64,000 bases of DNA, taken from positions 496,001 through 560,000 of the forward strand of contig JALLLT010000007.1 in assembly GCA_025266875.1 (NCBI GenBank). The letters are read 5' to 3'. The number at the start of each line of letters is the position of its first letter. The stretch's first letter is position 1. This document shows, one piece after another, positions 47,429 through 60,200 of this stretch. The stretch is from Fennellomyces sp. T-0311 (lineage: Eukaryota; Mucoromycota; Mucoromycetes; Mucorales; Lichtheimiaceae). Both the position numbers and the translations under genes were made by a program. Under the pieces are notes generated by a model that was given only the letters and a program-made list of their open reading frames with translations, was not told the origin of the DNA and ran no database searches.

Positions 47429-48417
47429 AATTTAAAGCTGCTCTAAAGTTGTGGTTATCGTGTAGTTTTGAGCCGAAGGACAAGGGAGAGTTTTCAGCTT
47501 GGAAATGACTGTTCTTGTAAACGAAGTGAGGCAGCGGGCATTTGTACATTAACTGGTGGTGCATTCCAGCGCTGGTAATATACCATATGGCTTTTCCATT
47601 GGTGCTTGCCTTGTAGTTAGGGATCCAACTACTCTAAGTTCAATGAGCCAACCATTTGCCACTTACAATCAATCGCTTTGATCAATGCAATTGACAGCAA
47701 ACGAATCCTTGAGTAGCAAAAAACAGAGTGTATTAGCAAAAACTTGCTGTTACTTTGAAAATGCTGTCACTGGAGGCTTTGTGAAGGAAGGTCATTGACC
47801 AAGGTGCACGCGTGGCTCCCCACATTTCATGCACGGTTGACTTTCAATTGCTTCTTTCAGAGACACCAGGCTTTTAACAGCCTCTACTTAAGAACTGGTC
47901 GCCAAGAACAAGGTCCGCTTCTAATACATCACAACTCGACACATACTGTGCCTCTCTTATTCTAAATTTCGACGCAAAGCAATCAATATTAGAGGATGGT
48001 CATTAGGGCGGCAAAGGACGGCACAAAAAAAGAGCCAACTGCTGGGTACGGATCCACGTGGTATTAAGGTACTTGAGGATAATGAAATAGCACTTGGAAG
48101 AAGCTGTACATTACATCCTTAGAAAACCTCAATGCAACAAAGGGATGAAAGTACAGTCTACACGACCCTACCTAGATCATCTCATAATAGTCACTGATAC
48201 CGCATTCCTTTACGTCAAAAGAGATCTTAACACAAATCATCATCAATTGTTTGATAAGTCTATAGTGCTTTAAGTCAATATACCTCACCAATTCTTATCA
48301 TAAGAAATAGCTCACAAACAAAGCAGGATAATTCGTATTAACATCGACTACCTTTGCCATAGTAATTGTCATCATAATAAAAATCTCTTGAAGGATCCAC
48401 ATGGTATTTTTTCGCCT
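47429..48417. other. Intergenic, no gene recognised
   Basis: AT-rich DNA between CotH E and its broken copy. The earlier exons of a sixth CotH gene are not detectable here, so the copy is a 3' fragment rather than an interrupted full gene. Confidence 0.45.
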
Positions 48418-48873
48418 TTCTGGATCCACCATAGTTAAGGTTGACGGTATGCTTACCTGCAACTACTCTACTTTCCCTGGATTGCACCTTCGGCAGCTCA
48501 TGAACCAATTCTTGCGCATTTCCGTGTTCAAACAGGAGTTCGAAGAGCTTCTACAGTTGTTTGCCCGGGAATTAGTAAATCCTAATATTGTGGATCCATT
48601 CATTGACGAGCTCGTAGCTCAGATATTCAGCGACTTGAATGGAATCAAACGTTGCCCCGTCTAAATCCCAATGGCTCAAATTTAAGAGAGGTAGACTACA
48701 GCAGTATCAAATATCCATTGGAAAATGGTACGATGCATAGTTTAACGAGCTGTGGATCAATTCCGTTTATGATAGCTGTTAATGGGAGCATGGGTCATAT
48801 TTCATGTGCTGGTGTCAGGGAATTTATTGCAAATATTAGTCGGACCATACTAACATTTTATGATCGCAAATAA
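48418..48873 (+). pseudogene. CotH pseudogene fragment (3' end, copy of E)
   Basis: Starting at GGATCCACCATAG the sequence follows the last exon of CotH E closely: NYSTFPGLHLRQLMNQFLRI, FKQEFEELLQLFARELVNPN, then PFMIAVNGSMGHIS and a final ILTFYDRK. One base is missing near 48637 relative to E (GACTTGAATGG versus GATGTTGAATGG), which puts a stop at 48661-48663, with the second half in another frame. The acidic SDVD motif and everything before it are absent. Confidence 0.85.
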
Positions 48874-49206
48874 GCTTGCTGTGCTTCTTTACCTTGTGGC
48901 TCGGATCAGACTTCATGGCGAGATTCCTTTCTTGGTAAAGCATATCTATGCGCCGCCGGATAGTGAGTATAAACTACTCCAGAAAAGAAGAACGGAAGTG
49001 GATATCACTTATATTAATATGGATAAGCAGCCCCTTTATTCGCGATTACTATTTTATCTCCCTGTCCCAAGAACAGGAATGCGCTCATCACAAAAGTCGT
49101 CTCTCTTGCATTGATTCCAGTACGACCTCGTGCCACATCTGTAGCTGAGCCCAAAATCTGCTTATGACAGCCCAGCGAAACGTGCAAGTGCTTACTTCTT
49201 CGAATC
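48874..49206. other. Intergenic, no gene recognised
   Basis: Contains the upstream region of the coiled-coil protein gene. Overlapping short plus frames have no recognisable feature. Confidence 0.4.
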
Positions 49207-50045
49207 ATGATCAAGACATCGAGTGCGGCCATGTCGAATGGTGTTCATAACTCAAGATCTGGAAAGGTGCTCGTCCAGCTGCAGCAGCAATGGGAAAATA
49301 TCCAAAAGGATTTAGCCTCGACTCGACAGCAGGTGAAGTTCCCATGACAATCAAGCAAACTTCCTGTTTTTTTTTCAAACACTAACACCCATTTAAGTTG
49401 GAAGCAGCACGCGAGGCCAAAAAGCAGAACACCATGCAAGCGCAAGAGTATGCTGAATCGAACACTCAACTTCGGTCAGAAATTCAATCGTTAATGAGAG
49501 CGCTTGATTCGAAACAGCAACAGCTCAACACTACCAAAAAGTCGTCGCAATCCATGGAGCAACAGGTCAAGAAACTAAAACACGAGGCACATGTAGCACG
49601 GAAAGAGCTTGAGGCAGCATTGGAGAAGCACCGAAACGATACCGAGGAAAAGGCACGTTTGGAACAACATTACAAGATTCTGAAAGATTCGATGGTGTCG
49701 GGACCTCAGCGCGAGTTGGATTGCTTGCGGCGTGAATTCCAAGTAGTCAAAGTGCAGTTAGCAATTGTTACAGAACGGTGTAACCTTATGACCAAGGTCT
49801 GCGAGTCTCGGGCACATCAATGGGCGGAAGAACAGCGAGAACGGATCGAGGAGCTGCAGAAAATGCGGGATCAGGTGCTTGCGATGAATCAGACGTTTGT
49901 CGAGCGAGTGCGTGGCGAATTAGAGATGCTGTCAAAGACGGCAGAGGAGGCAGAGAGTGATTTGCAGGCAGCGGTCACTCGGTGCCAGACAGAGGTCTCG
50001 GATCTCGTAATAAGCATCCGCACATACGCAAAGGAGGAAAACTGA
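49207..50045 (+). CDS. Coiled-coil protein, SHE3-like, 257 aa
   Basis: Exon 1 (49207-49332) starts MIKTSSAAMSNGVHNSRSGK and joins in phase across a 65-bp intron to exon 2 (49398-50045). Nearly the whole protein is predicted coiled coil by heptad pattern (for example LRSEIQSLMRALDSKQQQLN and LKHEAHVARKELEAALEKH). A Gln-rich first helix and a conserved-looking block LDCLRREFQVVKVQLAIVTE are also present. The size and repeated helical pattern resemble the SHE3 family, adaptors that link cargo to type V myosin in yeasts. Coiled coils are easily misassigned, so the family name is tentative. The gene is convergent with the permease, with 141 bp between the stops. Confidence 0.65.
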
Positions 50046-50186
50046 GTGACAAACACCGCTCAACGATGTAAAAGGATATCACATTAATACCTACAACATG
50101 CAATTCCCCGCCCAATGACTTTACCCACTGCATCAACTTTATGTCTATCTGATTCCATGCAATATATATACATCTATTTCTGTATT

Positions 50187-52497
50187 TCACAAATGCGGCG
50201 CCTCACTGTCCGTGGAAACTCGAGTATACTCCCCGAAAACTTCTCTCTCTAGGGCCGCTTGTCCCTGCTGCCTGATCTCTTCATTGTATGACTTGCTTGG
50301 TGTGTCTCGCACAACAATTTGATAATACTGTTGCAGAGAAGATGTATTAGTGACTATTCTCGTGGATCTCATCTATTCTGTTCTTACCCAAAGGATCGCA
50401 TATATGAGCATTGACGCAATCGCCGTAACGTACGGCACTAACGTGATTGTATTAGTTGCTTGGATGAATAAATATGCCATAACTATACTTTACCCCAGTA
50501 TGGATAATACGGATTGTCCACGGGAATAAATACAAAAATGAGAGCGTATACCGTGAAGGCCAAGAATATCCACACACATACTGCAGCATGTCAGTATTGT
50601 TTCAGTCCACTACTATATGTGACGCTTCTTACCTATGGGAGCCCGGATGGGTCGCTTATTATGTGGCTCTCGCTTTCGTAAAATAATTACACTCAGAGCA
50701 ATAAGCATGTAGAACACCTAGTAGAGAGTGGTAAGTGGCGCTGGGTCATATAAACGTTCAGCATCCGCTAAAACCTTACATATACAGGGTATGCCACAAA
50801 GGCAACGATAAACTGATACACGGCACCTGGAGGTAATGCGACAGTGAAGAGGATTGTCAGGAAATACTGAAGCAGATATGCGTTAACCGGACTCTGTACT
50901 TTAGGGTTAACGTGTCCGAGGGTCCGTCCAAATGGCAAGAGGCCAGCTCGAGCTGTTTCGAGAATAATCCGACCGCTTGAAAAGTTGATTGCTGCACCGC
51001 ATCCAAACGCTCCCATGCCAATGAGCAACGGTAGTATTGTCGTCGCAAAGTTCTTTCCTAGTGACTTTGTGAAGCTTTGTAATTATGGTTAAGAAAAGTA
51101 CAAACAGCACAGCAAAAGAAACACTTACAACGCGGCCGCTACAGTAAGTTTTGTGTCCTTCATGGATTCACCAAGTACTGTAAGATACGCAATGTTTGTC
51201 ATGATGTATAAAAAAGCTGTCGAGCCTAGCGCCACTCCAGATGCTTTCGGTAAATTCTTTATTGGATCCTGCGAACAGTGTTTAGCGATGTGTGATGCGC
51301 AGCCAGTACCATTTTACCTTGACTTCATCCAATAGATAGTTGAGATTATGCCATCCACTGTATGCGTTCATGACCTATACACCTATTCCTTGAGTTTACA
51401 CAAGCTTACGGCCATTACCACACATACATAATACAGCGCAGACGCATATGGTCCAATTGAATCCGATGTGCCTTTGAACGATAACGCCTCTTTGACATCG
51501 ATATCGTTAGGAATAGCACCGATCAGAGCCAAAATTCCAACAAATATAATGAGTCCAAGAACTGAAAGCTTGACTACAGTTAACACGCCCATCAACCGCA
51601 TCGAGCCCTGATGTCAATACAAACTAAGTATCTTGGTAGCATAAGATTGAGGTACGGCATACCTTTATCGACAGTATATTTAAAGCTGTCAGGATCGTTG
51701 CGCAAAGCACTAAATAAGCACATATACATAACCCGTCAGCAAACCACCTTACCCAAGTGCACACGAATTACATACGTGTCCACATTCGCTCGATCCAATC
51801 TGACTTGAAATCCTCTCCGAAAATAGCGTAGTTCATGTAGGATCCAAAGATCATCCCTACCAAAAATAAATTAGAACGCCACTTTGTATCTCTCTGTTAA
51901 AAGCGTACCTTGAGCAGCAACGCCACTGGAGCGATTCATAAGGCTCCACATGGTAAACATATACGCCAGCAGATATTTCGGTTTACGATAGCAATATTCC
52001 AAATATCCAACTTCTCCTCCACTACACTTTTCTTATCAGACCCTGGAAGCATCGATTTTTTCTAATATACCTTCTGGGAAGCTATAACAAAAACTTGGTA
52101 AACTAAGAGAGTAAAATGACAGAGTGGCAACGTACCATCGTACCAAGTTCAGCAAATGTCCAGGTTCCTGTCATTGCAACGAACGCTCCAATGATCCAAG
52201 CAATAATATTCATTCCTCCAGAACCGACTAGTTGCAATGTCAGGCTTGGACCAACGAATATACCGGCGCCAATAATGTAGCTCATATTGACCATTGCGCC
52301 AGAAAGCCATCCAATCTTTCGCTGTAATCGTTGATCTGCAATCCATTGGTAAACAATTGAGAATGACACAACTCAAGTTGCTTTTTTTGCCTCATACCTC
52401 CAACGGCCAGTGGTTCTAGGTGGTCTATTTGTTGCGCGTGTACGTGCTCCTCTGATTCCTCCAACAGGAATTGACGATCTTCGTCTATTGAAACCAT
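50187..52497 (-). CDS. LAT-type amino-acid permease (APC superfamily), about 531 aa, 14 exons
   Basis: Exons: 52497-52398, 52335-52136, 52081-52071, 52021-51909, 51856-51776, 51709-51663, 51607-51419, 51374-51318, 51268-51129, 51074-50780, 50717-50633, 50580-50494, 50437-50388, 50327-50187. All join in phase. After an acidic cytosolic start (MVSIDEDRQFLLEESEE) the first helix shows MSYIIGAGIFVGP, the GxG(I/V)F signature of APC carriers. TFAELGTMLPRSGGEVGYLE (helix 3), NAYSGWHNLNYLLDEVKDP (helix 6 and the following loop) and about 12 hydrophobic helices match the LAT/methionine-permease group. LPRSGGE is assembled through an 11-nt microexon. At two introns a shorter alternative exists (35 bp instead of 44 at 51418, or 35 instead of 56 at 50493). 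By family it moves neutral amino acids at the plasma membrane; substrate not predictable. Confidence 0.88.
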
Positions 52498-53312
52498 GTT
52501 TTCAGGAACCGGAAGAAAGAATCCCGCTGCATAAAAATCAGTCTTCTACGATTTAATCCTCTGTAGTACCGGAAGGTCACTAGACAAGCCAGTGATATCC
52601 CCTTGCAGATAAATAGCGTACAGATGATGTACGCGTGATATAGTAAACTGGAGTACCTGTGACAGCAAGCTCATGTTTAAAACATTGAGCGGTTGGTTTA
52701 ATATAACACGAAAGTTGTGTAGACAACAACGTGCATATAGTACGCTGATTTGTTTTACAGCAAAGAATAACACGTTCTATAACTGAAAGAGCATTATTTC
52801 TACGGCTTCAATATTAAAATGCATAACTTACAACCTATTAACTCAAAATGAAATTGCTTAACTTGATAGAAAGCTGTGTGCTTTTAATTACACCATTGGG
52901 TGTTAAAGTCAACGAGCCATTTTATCTATTGCTATGCCAAATGTTAATACTGCTTCTTATAAATACCCACTGCCATTATTATTTATGAATCCTTTATGAA
53001 TTTTGCTTTCATCTCTTAGTCAATTGAGCAATGGCATTTGTAACCAACTTGAATTTTGTATTGCAATTTTGAAACTTATATAAACATAGCAGTATTAATT
53101 ATAGGAAGAGTGTATTTTAAAAACAAAGTTATATAGTAAATAAAAGCTATTATAAGAAAAGCAAAATAACGGGATTACAAAGAAAAAGGAAGTAATTTTA
53201 TAAGGACCGGTAGGTATGCCAAATAAGGAGTAGGTCAAGCTAGCTGATCACGTGAGCATCAGATTTTGCTACAGTAATATAATATTTGTACGGCATGAAC
53301 ATTCATCACCAA
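52498..53312. promoter_or_regulatory. Upstream region of the permease; otherwise no gene
   Basis: Very AT-rich DNA. A 75-codon minus frame at 52773-52546 lies just upstream of the permease and lacks any motif. No clear TATA box can be singled out in such AT-rich sequence. Confidence 0.4.
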
Positions 53313-53383
53313 GCGCGAATGGTTTAGTGGTATAATATCCGCCTGCCACGCGGATGACCCGAGTTCGATTCTCGGTTCGCGCA
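53313..53383 (+). tRNA. tRNA-Gly (GCC)
   Basis: 71 nt fold into a complete cloverleaf: acceptor stem GCGCGAA/TTCGCGC, D arm with TGGTTTAGTGGTA, anticodon loop CTGCCAC with anticodon GCC, and T arm GAGTTCGATTCTC with discriminator A (the CCA is not encoded). No intron. Internal A and B box promoters are intact. A run of six T at 53420-53425 would end pol III transcription. Confidence 0.97.
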
Positions 53384-54142
53384 TTCACAAGAACAACAAC
53401 CTGAGCAACCAGGTATTTATTTTTTCGTGATTCTGCAAACAGGTTTTTTTTGTCGTGTTTTCATGTTATTTTCTGGTGGATGAACCGTAGTTAATAACGA
53501 GAATAGGTTTGAAAGGGAAGTCGTAAAATGACGTTTATTATTTTGGTCAAAGAGGATATTTATATTGTACTTGTGCAGGCTACAGTATACTTACAAACAT
53601 GTATGTTGGGACACGTAAGTACATATGTTTTCTAGTGATAACAAAATACTACTGCGGATTACTATGCATAACGCTAGGAAAAGCATAGGTTAATGGATAT
53701 ATGAGAATTCCCATACTACCTACTAGCAGCTTTGTGGAACGAACAGAAAGTGTATTATCTATACAATACTTCAAGGCGCATGTAGTAGCATGTGTCTGAT
53801 CTGACTCTGTAGCATGCTTCATAAAACCTGCACAACATATGCATCAGTGGGAAGCTGCAGTGGTACGATGAGGCTAAAATTATATATTAATAGTTGTCAA
53901 ACTTGCTTTCGTTATACAAGAAATCTCTCGCTAGTACATTTCTTTATGAGATTTAAAGTATGACGCGCAATGACATACGCTGGCAGATTATGCTTCAGCT
54001 TGAGGAACAGCAAATATTATAATCAAACAACAGCAGACATTTGTCAAGGGCGAAGCAAGCAATAAGTACAAAAAGGGATTATCAAACAATTCATTCAACG
54101 TGTTTGGGGGTAATATTTGTATATAATTTTTTCTTTATTAAG
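53384..54142. other. Intergenic, tRNA and transportin 3' flanks
   Basis: Pol III T-run at 53420-53425; the rest is AT-rich without coding signal. Confidence 0.5.
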
Positions 54143-57100
54143 CTAAAGTCCGTATCGTTCGCTCAATGGCGCTCTTACTTCCTGTGGCATGGACGAAAGG
54201 GCCTGCTGCCATTGTTGTTCTCCAAACATATTCTTGTAACCACTCAGGATCTATAAACCAATATGAGTTAAATACCGCGTTCTTCCTCCACTCTTTATCC
54301 GTGAACATACGTTTCCAAATGATTCATGTAAAGATCGAGGAGCATCTGCGTAGGTGGCAACGGCTTGGCAGAGTAGCAAGAATTCCTATATTACAGTCAG
54401 ACACATCCACTTCCTGAGTACCTAGATCCCATCTTTCTTTACCTTGACCGCTCCTTCGGGATTGGCCTTGATCATTTCACAAAGACCACTGAATGCAGAA
54501 GCCTTTTCATCGTTTGGTCGGATAGGAGCCAATGTGACAAGCCAAGGGTTGATAAACAGTTGCAAATGTTGACCAACCACGCTTGGGAAGACCAAGCCCA
54601 GGCGGCCAATTGTGATGGCAACGTTTTCCAAGAGTGTGCGTTGAATTTGTGGGTTCACGATGAGTTGGAAGAGACGCTGGAGCATAGGTTCGACGTATGG
54701 TTGAATTTCGGTGCCCCATTTGATTGCAATTTCACCAGCCGACCAGGTAGCGTTGTTGCAGACAGAGACGTGTTCTGCTTGAGGGTCGATCTGACTCACG
54801 ATGTGTGGCATGAATTGAGGAACAACACTTCGGATCTGTTCGAAGCATGAAATGGCCAAGTCGCCGAGAACAGCATAGGCCGATTGCCGAACTTCTGCAA
54901 CCTCATCTTGTATACAAATCGAGAGCAGCTGCACAACGGATGGAGTAGTACCAGCTACCAATGGCTCAGCGTCCGTGTTCAAGGCTTGAATGATGCCCGA
55001 GAGAAGATCCAAAGCGACGATCATAAAGTCTTTGTCTGGAAGCTCTCTGGCAGGATCTGACGCAGCCAACTGGCATTCTTCTAAGGTTTTGGTGACGAGG
55101 GTTACGCATCGGACGTAGACAGGTTCTGCGAATGGTTTGAAGCCCTTGCCGAGTGCAGTTGTAATAGATGATAGACACTACAGAAGAGTAAGTAAATCGA
55201 TCCCACAGCGCCATCCTGATCCTGTATACCTCCAATAAGGGGAACAAATCGGTGCTTTCATCAGGTATTTCTTGCCATTTCTTGATGAGTGGTGGCATGA
55301 TGACTTCAATGTACTGCGATGTGTTCAAGGCGCTACCGACAACATCAGCAAGTGTTCCCACAGTGTCGTACAGGAGAAGCAAGTTTCTGTGCTGATATTT
55401 TTCGAATGCAGTAGAGAGGGTGATGAGGATGGGTTGCAGATAGGGTGTGAGCTCGGTGGTGGCTTCCTCTTCCAGAAGCGAGAATGAAGAGCAGGCGGCC
55501 TCTTGAACGCGCTTGTTGTTGTCTAAGATGCGCTCCAAAAGCTTCTGCACAAGGGGTTCCAAAAAGTGCTTGCGCGCCTCGGGATTTTGCTGTGAGGTCT
55601 GAACGATCCACACGGCATATCGTCCTAATGTCCAGCATGTGATAGAGCGAACCAGTGGCTAGCAAAAAAATAATGTCAATGACCATGGACACGGTTACCA
55701 TGGATATTGCCAACTCACCTTGGGGTCGTTGAGGTTGTTGAAGAGGTAAGGGACAAGTTCAGGCAGATGAGGAGCAATTTCTTGCATACCACCTGTTAGA
55801 AATCAGTTAGATGAGGCTGTTGAGATACCATACTAAACGCGATATACCTTCAGCAGCAGCTCCCAAAGCAAGGATACCGCATTCTCGGTGAAGCCAGTCG
55901 GGATTCTCAAGTTCACTCTTGAGCAAGGGCATCAGTAGCCTGATGACATCCCCTTCGAACGATGTGCACAGAACGTCAAGCGTGGCAGCACTGCACTTTC
56001 GCAAATTCCACTCTCCATAGAACTCGTCATCCAAATCATCATCAAAGTCATCATCATCCTCGTCATCTTCATCATCAAGGTCGACACGATCCTTCTTTTT
56101 GCCGCCTTCATCCAAATCATTCTTGTCGGCGCGTTCGATCTCGACCAGGTTGGCCTTGTGGAAGCGCGGCTTGATATCCTGCTCACTGTCGGCAACATGT
56201 GCGTCGTCCTCATCACCACCAAGCGTCAACAAGTCCATTTCCGAGTAGACCATTCCTCGGAGTAACACGGGTACCACTTTGGGAAGATAGGGTTGCAGTT
56301 GCTCACGAAGGTCATCCTGTTCCGCGAACACGAGCCAGAACTCGCAAGCTTCGAGCGCCAAGTCAGAGTCGTCAGATTGCGTGCAGAAGAGCATGTATTC
56401 GGCGAGGTTGGGCATGTGAGGGAACAGAACGGTGGGGCACATCTCCAGGAGACTCACAAGAGCTTGACAGACGGCCTTGCGGACCTCAAGACTATCGTCG
56501 GTGGCTCTACTGAACAGCGCGCTGAGGAAGTCGTTCATGGAGTTCATCAACGGGGCCGAGCGAAGGGTAATGAACTGGCTGGCGGAGGTGATGGCGTTCA
56601 GACGGAGCTTCTCGCTGGGATGGTTGAAGAAGGTGATAAACTTTGGGACCATGAACTCCAATGGCTGCACGCCACCAACGTTGGTGTCCAAATCACGCGA
56701 GCAATCTTCGCAGATCTTCTGGATCGTGGTGAACGCGTTCTAACAGCAGCGAGCGTCAGCAAGCACAGTCCCTTCCCATCGCCCTCCAGTGCCCAATTAC
56801 CTCAACAACGGTCTGGTTAGGGTCGTCCAATTTCTGCATCAGCACCTGCAGTGCCTGGAGCCAGTTATGCACTTGTCCACGTTCCACAATGGCCGCAATG
56901 ACAATGCCCACCGCCTTGCCTACCGACTCATCGCCAATATGTTGCAAGCAGCATTCCTTGATATAATCGACGACTTGTGGCGGAATAGTAGGGAAATGCG
57001 CGCGAATATTGTTCTTGAGTGTCAATCCTGCAACCGAGCGAATGTATTGATCCGTTTGCGGCATTTGGGTCAAAATGTAAGCCAGGTAGGAGTTGTAGTC

Positions 57101-57286
57101 CGGGATCTTGTTGAAATACTCAAGTTTCTAGCGTCGGCAGCGCAATGAGAAATCAAAGGGCTGCACAACACAACGGGATCATGTTCATACCTCTTGAACA
57201 TCATTGTTATCAGTGGGGTTCAGAGCTTGGCGAAGAAGCTGCAGAAGATCTGAAAGACCTTGGTCAGTAGGCTGCCAGGTGCTCAT
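54143..57286 (-). CDS. Transportin (karyopherin beta-2, Kap104 type), 911 aa
   Basis: Eight exons (57286-57191, 57127-56801, 56739-55848, 55792-55719, 55658-55230, 55177-54443, 54385-54311, 54250-54143) join in phase to 911 residues, normal for transportin-1. It is a HEAT-repeat nuclear import receptor for PY-NLS cargo such as hnRNP proteins, released by RanGTP. Diagnostic blocks: [13 protein letters not shown] near the N-terminus, the very acidic loop between repeats ([19 protein letters not shown]) followed by [40 protein letters not shown] [54 protein letters not shown] and the end [14 protein letters not shown]...LSERYGL. The acidic loop is the one used to couple Ran binding to cargo release, and it separates transportin from importin beta-1. 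Confidence 0.95.
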
Positions 57287-60200
57287 AATTATATCCGTCG
57301 TTAATTGTCCGGGACGTAATCTATGGCGTTCAAGAAGCCAGCAAAGAGGGGGGGCGAACGGGTGTTAGAATGCGTCGGGGTACCTCGACTCCCAATGCTT
57401 TCGCGAAAAAGTGGGTCCATCTCTGGAGAAGGAGGTTGACTTACGAGGTGTACGAGAGGACAGCAGAAATGCCTTAAAAAAAGCACAGATGTCTTGACGA
57501 ATTACAAAGGAGGGTTTTTCTTTTTTTTTTTCCTTTAACCAGATTTTTTTTGGGGGATATTCTGAGGCTTATACGTCACACAGCTGAAGCTCAGCGCTTG
57601 TCGGTCTGCCGATCTTCGCACAGTATCTCATTGTCCCTTACGCCCAAACAGCGACACAATGAATAGCCAGCATTACCCTTCGGATACTCCCATTAATAGC
57701 ATACCACATCTATCGCCCTGGTGCATACAGGAACAATGGACCGGCGCCGCGTTCTTGATGACTAACTTTAGCTGCCTCGACCAAAGCAGCCCTATTAAAT
57801 TGCACCGTACAGATTTTAATGTCGAGCCAGCACTGCCAGTCCCGTAGTATCTAAGCATACACCACGCGCTGAGTCATCCATGCATATTGTATAAGTAATT
57901 GGCTATAACGAAAAGCAAGGCTCCCACTGCGAGATACTTATTTCGTGCAATAATGAAAGCAAGTAGCTTGAGTAGTCTCAGAAGAAAGGGGATACCCGGA
58001 TACGTTGCATGTTTTCCACTAGACGGCTCCTTATGGGGCCGCATCGAAAGCACATACTGAGAAATAATCTTCGCCGTCAAAACAGAAAAAGTTGCTTTTT
58101 AGTTTCAGCCCTAAAGAGTCGTCACCTGTAGTAAAGTAAGTTGCATAGCAACTGCGTGTCTCCTGAGTAATCTTGCACAGGTTAAGGCGATTGATATGCA
58201 GAAAGTTGGCGACCTGAACCGTGGTTGGCCATGAATTCATTCAAAGCACAGCCAGTGTATCTCTACAGCTCGTAAAATGCTTTTTCCTCAGTAATTCTAA
58301 TGTGCTTTGTGGGTTCATCCATGTACTTTAGTAGACTAGGAAACTAAAGGATTAGCACTGACTCCCAAGACGGGATTGGAGTGCATATCATGCGTGATCC
58401 CCTTTCGGGTCGGTGAGAAACCCTTCCTCAGCTTGGTAGCAGCAAGAGACTTTTTATTTTGGTGAGCACGGATGTTTTCAGAGTTGACACGCGCCGAAAG
58501 TCGAGAAAACCATCTAGCTTACTGTAGAAATCAAATCTCTGGGGTGAGCCTTGGCAAATATGATGTTAGAATAGCTTTCTTGCGCACTTCGTTACCCAAA
58601 TAGCGATATATTGACACTTGCCGAGTATAGTATGTATTCCACACCAACTGGAAAAAACAAGTCGTTCGAAAACCATTGTTGCTCGGTTGCAATCAAACTC
58701 ACAATAGCGGTGTATATCTAAATTCTCACAACGTAACAAAAAGGATCTGATATTCAGTTTTTTTACGGTTTCGATCGACTTCCATTACCATTGGCCGCAC
58801 ACAGACGGAGGCAAAAGGGAGTCTTCCATATCAGTGAAGGGAATAAGAAATAAAGGGCGTATGATTGAAGCAAGCCAGTGCGCCAAGATTTTTCTTATTT
58901 GGCTGCTCAACTTCCAGCAACACTGTATGTTATTGGCTTCGGTGTATATCACGATAATGGTAGATAAACGGACATCCTTTGTAGAATGTAGACACTTGAC
59001 CCGATGTTTGTATGCAGGTACTGTCGGCCCGACCGCCACAGGACCTGGAGAGCAGAGGTATGGTGCATACGCAGGCGTGTGTGTAAACAAGGTATGTTAC
59101 GTAAAAATCCGCGTAAAGAAATAATTTACTGAAGCCCAGACATATGATACAGGGCAACCTTTCTATATACCCACAGTCATTACAAAATTAAATGGCAGTG
59201 CTTGACATATGAAAGTTAGTCGCACAAGTTTAAATGTACCGCTCACTGAGGACTTTTGGCTTCCACAACCTGCTTAAATACCAAACAGAACAGTGAGCAA
59301 ATTTGTTCGGTACATTAATTAAGAGGAGATTTAAAAACAACACACACAAACGCCTTCAGGATCGAAAGTACGAATATACCTGCCAGCTCCAAAAAAAAGA
59401 GAGCTGAAGCATGATAGCTAAAAGAAGTATAAGAGTATACATTTTTATACGCGAAACCCTACCGGAGTTTGTAGTGATGTAGTATCGTGTTTATATATTC
59501 CGTCGAGTGACCAGCCCAAAATGGGGATATTTTACTAGTCTTGTTTTTGCGTATTTTTATTAAAAAAGATTACCACCTTCTTGACAAAATAAAGTATGCG
59601 AGATGTTGGTAATATTGTGGAGTATCAAAACTCTATACGCTACAACGCTTGTTATTTCTTTTCCGAACGCATATCTTATTAAATCTTGTGGTACTAAAAC
59701 TTTTCAATTAACGATTTTATCGAACAAGCATAGTGATCATGCGTCCAGCAAAATTAATGAGGAAAGCGCATCTTTATGATGTATTATATCCATTAGTGGC
59801 TTAAGGAACAAACAAAAAACTGCATGGTAGTACTTTTTGCCGTTCAAGAGCTATAAGTGTTTTTTTCTGTAAGACGCTTAATCCAGCAACATCAAGTGTC
59901 TCTTACTGAGGCTTATGATATAAACGACTGAAAAGACGGCACTATACTACGCCCATTAATAAACGGCAGGAAAACCATACAATCCTTAGCGCGCCCTATA
60001 TTGGAGGGAGCTATTTTTTTGGCAAATCAAATTGAGATGGCTCCGAATACACCAAGATACTCGGCGGATCTATTTGCCTGATGGAGTGTATGCTACGTAT
60101 GTATATATCAGATATCATCATAGAAAGAGTTGAACCATCAGCGAAATATGATAGTTGATTCCCCTTTTTAAATCTTGTAGATCACAAATAGAAAATCTTT

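Noticed and set aside
54143..57286. Importin beta-1 (Kap95) as the identity of this gene
   Set aside because: The acidic loop followed by [10 protein letters not shown], the [15 protein letters not shown] block and the C-terminus match transportin (karyopherin beta-2) instead.
57659..57847. 62-codon ORF upstream of transportin
   Set aside because: It has an ATG but no motif, partner exon or other support; kept only as a note in the intergenic entry.
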